A stretch of 64,000 nt of DNA, taken from Caenorhabditis elegans (Eukaryota > Nematoda > Chromadorea > Rhabditida > Rhabditidae). Every line of letters starts with the position of its first letter. Positions within the stretch are counted from its first letter, which is position 1. Positions 59,501-64,000 of the stretch are shown in pieces. A program made the translations under genes and the position numbers. The notes under the pieces are model-generated. The model did not search any database. It saw nothing but the letters and a program-made list of their open reading frames with translations, and was not told where the DNA came from. The DNA lies in NCBI RefSeq assembly GCF_000002985.6, contig NC_003283.11, forward strand, positions 1,302,001 to 1,366,000, read 5' to 3'.

Positions 59501-61759
59501 TTGGAAAATTTGCCGTACATAACAAAATCGTAAAAATTCAATATTTTTAGCGAACAATTTTTCGGTGTGTGCGGCAAATCTCAAAATTTGCTGAGCTCGG
59601 CAAATTTGGCAAACCTCTTTTTTCAATATTTGCCGAGCTCGGCAAACTCGGCAATTTCGGCAAATTTGCCGCATACCCTTGTTGGTGATGTGAAATGCAC
59701 AATATATTCACCACTAATAAAAGAAAAAACAAAACAAAACTGTGGGATTCACAAAGTTTGTTTAATCACTTCCTGGCGCAGTACTGCACTAACATTGTGA
59801 AGTCACAAGCCTCACTATTTAATTTATGTAGAAAAATTCAATTGAAGAAAATTGTAACAAACAAAAGTTCTGACCGTGAGAATCGCACTTATAGCCTGGA
59901 ATAGCAAACAACAACAAAAAATTCATGGAATCATTTTCACTTTAACTCAACTCAAAAACCGCAAGAAATATTACAATTGGAAGATAAAAACACAAAACGA
60001 AACACAGAAACGTCAGTACTTAAAACGCATCCCACCCTTGCCCAAACAAAGGTTTTTATTTGAAAAAGAGGGTGTAAACCCTCCTGCCCGCCCATATATG
60101 TATTTTTACTCTTTTTGCTCTATTTGTGCTTCTCTCATTGACATTCCCATAAAGAATGCACTTTTTAGTCAGGGGGAGCCGCATGAGGCCGGAATAATTT
60201 TATTGGATTCGGCACAGAAGCCGATGCACGGGGGACCCGTCTCAACTTTTATTTAATTATTATTATTGGGAATATGGGTAGTATGACACTTTTTTCAAAA
60301 AAAGAAAAATAAGGTAGTGTTTGTTCCAAAGAGCCATTATGCGGGCGTGGCTAAATAATGTTGGGACATTTGAAATTTGATTTTGAATTATAATAAAATC
60401 AAATTTACGTATCCGTATGTAAAATCGTTAAACAAAAGCTGTGTGACGTCATGGCCAAAGAGCAGCCGACATCAATCGAGGTCCGCATATCTCACGCGGT
60501 GTCAGAGTGTCCCGTTTCGGCTTGATCTACGGGAATTGCGGGAATTCAGACGCAGGCTTCCCCACTGATTTTGAAAGATCGTGCAGACGTCACATTTTTC
60601 AGGGGAAAAAATTCCCACATTTCTTGTAGATCAAACTGTAATGGGACGTGCCTGACACCGCGTGATATCTTACAGTGCCGACAAATTTTATATTCATTTC
60701 AGGTGCCCCACGTTTGAACCGGTGTAATTTTTTTCCAGATGAAATCTAATTAAATATTATTAACGATAAAAAATAAGAAAATCAGTTATAGGCTAGATTT
60801 TTCATTTGAAAACCGTGATTAACTACACTACTTTCCAAGTTATAGCACGTTAGGAAAGAATTATCAAAAAAAAATCCCATTTCTTGATTTTTTGTGGTTT
60901 TGTATTGAAACTTCTTGTATTAATCGAAATAGTTTTTTTTCGCAATATTTTTACTAAAATTGCAAATCAAAGGTAGAAATCTAATAACTGATTTTCTAGC
61001 AAAATAATCACAGAAACTAATTATCGGTTTCCACTGAAACTTTTTAAGATGAAAAGCACATTGCTTCATATACGTATTTGCAACACGTATCATCTCACCG
61101 GAGCTCAACAACAACGATGGAAAAAAAGAACTAGATGTGGAAAGAGACCCCACTACTTCTACTCGTATTTCTCTGAAATTTCTAATGAGCAGGCATGGGG
61201 AAGTTACATTACACGGTGGAAATGAGAATGCATAACTGAGTTAATGAATAGTAAAAACTTCGTCAACGGGGAGTTTTGGCGCGAGACTGGACGTGCATTG
61301 TGTTGAAAATGGAATGAGAAATTCGGGATGTATATATGTATGTATGTATTAAAAGTTGAGTAGAGTCGTTTGTGGATTTTGCATTAATAATTTTTTCAAA
61401 AATGTTATGATTTTTTTTTCTAGTTCTGCAAAAAAGCTCAAATAAAAAACTTTTTGCAAATTTTTTCATGCTCAAAATTTTTTTTTTCCACAACCATATT
61501 ATTTTCAAAGTTGCCACATGGTATCACAAACATGAGTAAAACAACGAATTCACAGGATTTCAAACACACATTTCCAATTCGTACTTATTTTTATAGTACA
61601 ATGAAATCAACAAGATTCACCAATTTCACTGCAAACAAAACTTTACATTTCGGCACAATTTTACCAATTTCTCACATCAACTCTCAAAATAAATCAAACA
61701 CACTCCAATACGTTCATATTATAGTTTTACACAATTTACCTGAAATCAGTGTCAGACAT
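56560..61759 (-). CDS. snt-3: Synaptotagmin with two C2 domains, no membrane anchor
   Basis: Exons on the minus strand: 61759-61740, 59311-59218, 59163-58996, 58940-58863, 58446-58114, 57244-57179, 56676-56560, in phase, 291 residues. It is a presynaptic-type calcium sensor for vesicle fusion. After a short lysine-rich start come C2A (about 22-145) and C2B (about 150-285). C2A keeps all five calcium ligands (Asp 53, 59, 111, 113, 119). C2B has Asp 181, 187, 241, 243 and Glu249 where Asp is usual. The C2B polybasic strand reads [11 protein letters not shown]; the bottom RR (276-277) and C-terminal WHTL (282-285), needed for vesicle docking in synaptotagmin 1, are kept. There is no N-terminal membrane helix or long linker, so it is shorter than the roughly 420-440 residues usual for the group. 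Exon 1 codes for only six residues plus two bases but matches the next exon's phase exactly; an acceptor 45 bases before the ATG suggests trans-splicing. The symbol is from memory of a TM-less worm paralogue; the family call is firm. Confidence 0.93.
56838..56990. repeat. CACGTGGTGTCA element, right end lost
   Basis: Left CCACGTGGTGTCAAAGTGTC. Contains CTGACGTCACATTTTT and TGTAGATCAAACC but lacks the terminal GGGACAGCCTGACACC. In the last intron of the synaptotagmin gene. Confidence 0.75.
57297..57725. repeat. GGTGGAGTAGTGCCAGT palindromic family, full copy
   Basis: Left AAAGGTGGAGTAGTGCCAGT, right CCCACTGGCTCTACTCCA, 429 bp, in a synaptotagmin intron. It is the reference copy for 7375, 11935, 19255, 22940 and 58615. 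Confidence 0.85.
57809..57882. repeat. 74-bp hAT-like mini-element
   Basis: CAAGGGTGTGCAAATTTGCC and TTTGCCGCTCACCCTTG are inverted ends around GAGCTCGGC. It is in a synaptotagmin intron and has no target duplication. Confidence 0.72.
58615..58845. repeat. GGTGGAGTAG family, right half
   Basis: Carries AAATTATGAGTGGCAAAAAC and GATATTCGGTCATTTTGG and ends TCACTGGCGCTACACCACC. In a synaptotagmin intron. Confidence 0.75.
59398..59689. mobile_element. hAT-like TTTGCCGA element with 8-bp duplication
   Basis: Ends CAGGGGTGTGCGACAAATC (59406) and AAATTTGCCGCATACCCTTG (59681). Flanks GTGGTGAT and TTGGTGAT agree at 7 of 8 positions. A second GTGTGCGGCAAATC end inside (from about 59565) points to a dimer. 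In synaptotagmin intron 1. Confidence 0.78.
60494..60665. repeat. CACGCGGTGTCA inverted-repeat element
   Basis: Left CACGCGGTGTCAGAGTGTCC and right GACGTGCCTGACACCGCGTG. Internal AGACGTCACATTTTTC and inverted TTGATCTACGGG/TGTAGATCAA. In synaptotagmin intron 1. Confidence 0.85.
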
Positions 61760-61803
61760 GGCTTTTTCTAGTTTGAGCCTGATAGAAAAACTTCAGCCCA
61801 AAT

Positions 61804-61811
61804 TCTGAAAA
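61804..61811 (-). promoter_or_regulatory. Acceptor upstream of synaptotagmin exon 1
   Basis: ATTTTCAG on the minus strand ends 44 bases before the ATG at 61759. It is either a spliced-leader site or the end of a 5'UTR intron. Confidence 0.55.
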
Positions 61812-64000
61812 TTAATAAAAATGAGAATGTCGAAAAATTCAGCTACGATTAAAATACACAATTTAATTATTTAAACGAGTGTTTCAAAATTCAAAAACAC
61901 TTTGAAATAACAAAATATTAACAACTTAACTCAGAACGTAACAGCCGACATCTAACGGGTTTGTTTTTGAAAGAATTGAAGTTACAGTTAAAAAACAAGC
62001 AGGATGAAAATTTTTACAAGATAAATTCGTGGGAATTATGGTACCTGAAAAATGTACCTATGTCGTATTTTATCTGAATTTAATTGCGGGTGTTCAATGA
62101 TTGACCTGCCTGCCGGTACCTATTCGTCTACATTTTGGCTCGACGAGCTTAGGTTTCTATTAAAACAGACGGATTAAAATATTATGAAATCATAACATTC
62201 TTGATCTTCATTTACGTTACATTCCTGCAACGGAATAATGTTTTGCCTTCATTTAATTAACGATGCTTCAGTGCTCTTTCTGATGTATTCAACTGGACCC
62301 TATTAGTTATTCAAATAATTTTTCTGAGAAAAATTGCAAAAGATTCACATAATCTCAAAATCGAAAACCCAAAAGCGTTCGACGAAAAAAAAAATTTAGC
62401 TGATCACCATGAAGTTCCGGAAAAGACGAATTGAGAAAAGAGCAACCCGCGTATGTTTTTGGCAGCAGAAGAGTGAGGAGCTGTCCGTCAAGGGAGCATC
62501 TATCTATTCAAACCACTAATGTGAGCTCAGCAATGCGTAAATACTTCGTTAGAAAGAAAACGGGCGGCCCAAAAAAAAAAAAAGAAAACGGGGGAGAAAA
62601 TAGGAGGAAGAAAGAAGATGAGTGAGCAAAAATTGAGTGAGCACGCGCAACACTACAAAGAAAATGAACAAAAAAAAACGAAGATTTTTTGAAAATCGAG
62701 AAAGGAATTCAAAAATTCCCAAGAGTAGTTCAGAGACCGAGTTTTAATTTTTTTTTTTCGAGGTGAAGTAGTGCCCGCTAAAGAGCATGCTCCAAGGCTT
62801 TTTGAATTTCCCGCCAAAAATTTTTCTCAGAAAATTTAAATTCCCAAGTTTTCTCCGAAATTTTCAAATTTCCCACCAAAATATTTTATTTGAAAATTTA
62901 AATTTCCCACCAAAAAAATTTTATCAGAAAGCTTAAATTTTCTACCAAAATATTTTCTGATTGTGAGAATATTTAAATTTCCCGCCAAAATATTTTTTTC
63001 AAAAAATGTAAATTTCCCGCCAATTGTTGTTGTAATTTTTGTGCCTGTGCGTTGAACCGTTAAATTTTGCAACTCAAATCAAACAGTGAGTTTAATACAA
63101 GATTCAATTATCAAAAAAAAGAAAAAAGCACCTGCGTGATTTGAAAATTTTGAATATCAGTTTTTGAAAAGTTGCCTGAATTTATTTATTTTTCAAGGAA
63201 AAAGAAATAACGTGGAACCGAAAAAAAACTACATATTTCAAGAAACAAAGCATAACCACCCCTTTCTCGACGTCAAAATGAAGAAAAAAAGGAAATGCAT
63301 AAAATCTATGCACGAACTAGGTTTACAATAATGGGCGATAAAACGACGATAAAGTTTTTTTTTTCGATATTTCAAGATTTTCAAAATTTGAACGTTTTCA
63401 GAAAATCAAAAACTGAAGAGCAGGTTTTATGCCAGAAAACAGATTTCATAGCGTTTAGAAATATTTTTAATTGATTATTTTTCTAATAAAGACAACTGCT
63501 ACTATACTGAAATTCCAATCTGAAAATGTTCAGTGCATTTTTTGTCGACAAATTTGGCAAACCGGCAAATTGCCGGTTTGCCCATTTGCCGGAAATTTTC
63601 ATATTTGACAAATTGCCGATTTGCCGATTTTCCGGAAAAAAACATTGTTTTTTCCCCTTTTCATTAATATTTTCAAAATATATGTAGGAGCATCATAGGA
63701 TGCGTACAATTTTACCGATTGAAAATGAAATTCAGAGATTTCCAAAAAAAGTGCAAACCCACAATGTTATTGAAAATTGTCATCAATTTCTAAATTTCAA
63801 CAAAAGCTATAGTAAAAACGAAAATATGTCAAAAACAGACTAGAAAGCCTACTGTTAATCCTGGCAGTGACTTCTCTTTTAAAAAGCGGAGAGAAAAAAA
63901 TTGTGGAGAGCTTGAAAGGGGAGAGCGCTCAAAATTGAATCGTTGTCCTATACAAGAAAAGAAGAAGAAGAAGAAGAAAAGAAAAAAGGGATGAGTTCTT
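61812..64000. other. Upstream of synaptotagmin; no gene
   Basis: No coding region is supported. It holds the TTTCCCGCC array (62806-63030), a TTTGCCGG/CGGCAAA fragment with GGCAAACCGGCAAATTGCCG (63540-63640) and a GAA microsatellite at 63960-63980. A 64-codon frame at 62431-62625 is lysine-rich low complexity. Confidence 0.5.
62806..63030 (-). repeat. Irregular tandem with TTTCCCGCCAAA words
   Basis: Five TTTCCCGCC or TTTCCCACC words at 30-75 bp spacing, separated by AAATATTTT and AAAATTTAAA. The exact form TTTCCCGCC matches the E2F/DP consensus. Confidence 0.75.

Noticed and set aside
59876..60256. 126-codon plus frame in synaptotagmin intron 1
   Set aside because: The start is a GTG, the sequence is low in recognisable features, and no promoter or splice sites go with it.

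Overview
The window is nematode nuclear DNA, almost certainly Caenorhabditis elegans. It is AT-rich, has interstitial TTAGGC telomere-type arrays, very short introns (49 nt in one gene), TTTTCAG-like 3' splice sites, acceptors placed a few bases before start codons as in spliced-leader trans-splicing, and many palindromic and hAT-like repeats. A globin-fused neuropeptide-receptor gene recognised as glb-33 and a synaptotagmin that fits snt-3 suggest an arm of chromosome V; the chromosome is inference from recall, not from a search.

Layout. 1-13 kb: no convincing gene, only dispersed repeats (a tRNA-derived SINE, a telomere-like array, a hAT-like element with an 8-bp target duplication, palindromes). 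13.1-15.9 kb: a single-exon gene for a small secreted protein (+) and a four-exon Ly6/uPAR-type gene resembling the ODR-2/HOT family (-). 16-30 kb: gene-poor and repeat-rich, with an 18-base C run and a three-level nest of transposons at 27.3-30.1 kb. 30.3-56.15 kb: exons that join in phase into one minus-strand amnionless homologue of about 544 residues (signal peptide, N-terminal amnionless domain, VWC-like cysteine motif, one membrane helix, acidic tail with NPxF motifs). Its intron 5 is about 21 kb and holds the complete plus-strand glb-33 gene (50.1-54.6 kb). 56.5-61.8 kb: a minus-strand synaptotagmin with two C2 domains and no membrane segment, ending about 400 bp upstream of the amnionless start in an operon-like arrangement. 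61.8-64 kb: repeats only.

Working together. glb-33 encodes a seven-helix receptor joined to a cytoplasmic globin, so it could couple peptide sensing to heme or redox state. Its introns carry two arrays of heat-shock-element-like units in opposite orientation. The synaptotagmin keeps nearly all calcium ligands and the C-terminal WHxL motif but must reach membranes without an anchor. Amnionless proteins escort cubilin-type receptors in endocytosis. These three genes are linked by position; no shared pathway is implied.

Limits. All gene models come from reading splice signals, phase and family resemblance by eye. No database search, RNA data or repeat library was used. Repeat boundaries are approximate unless a target duplication is quoted.
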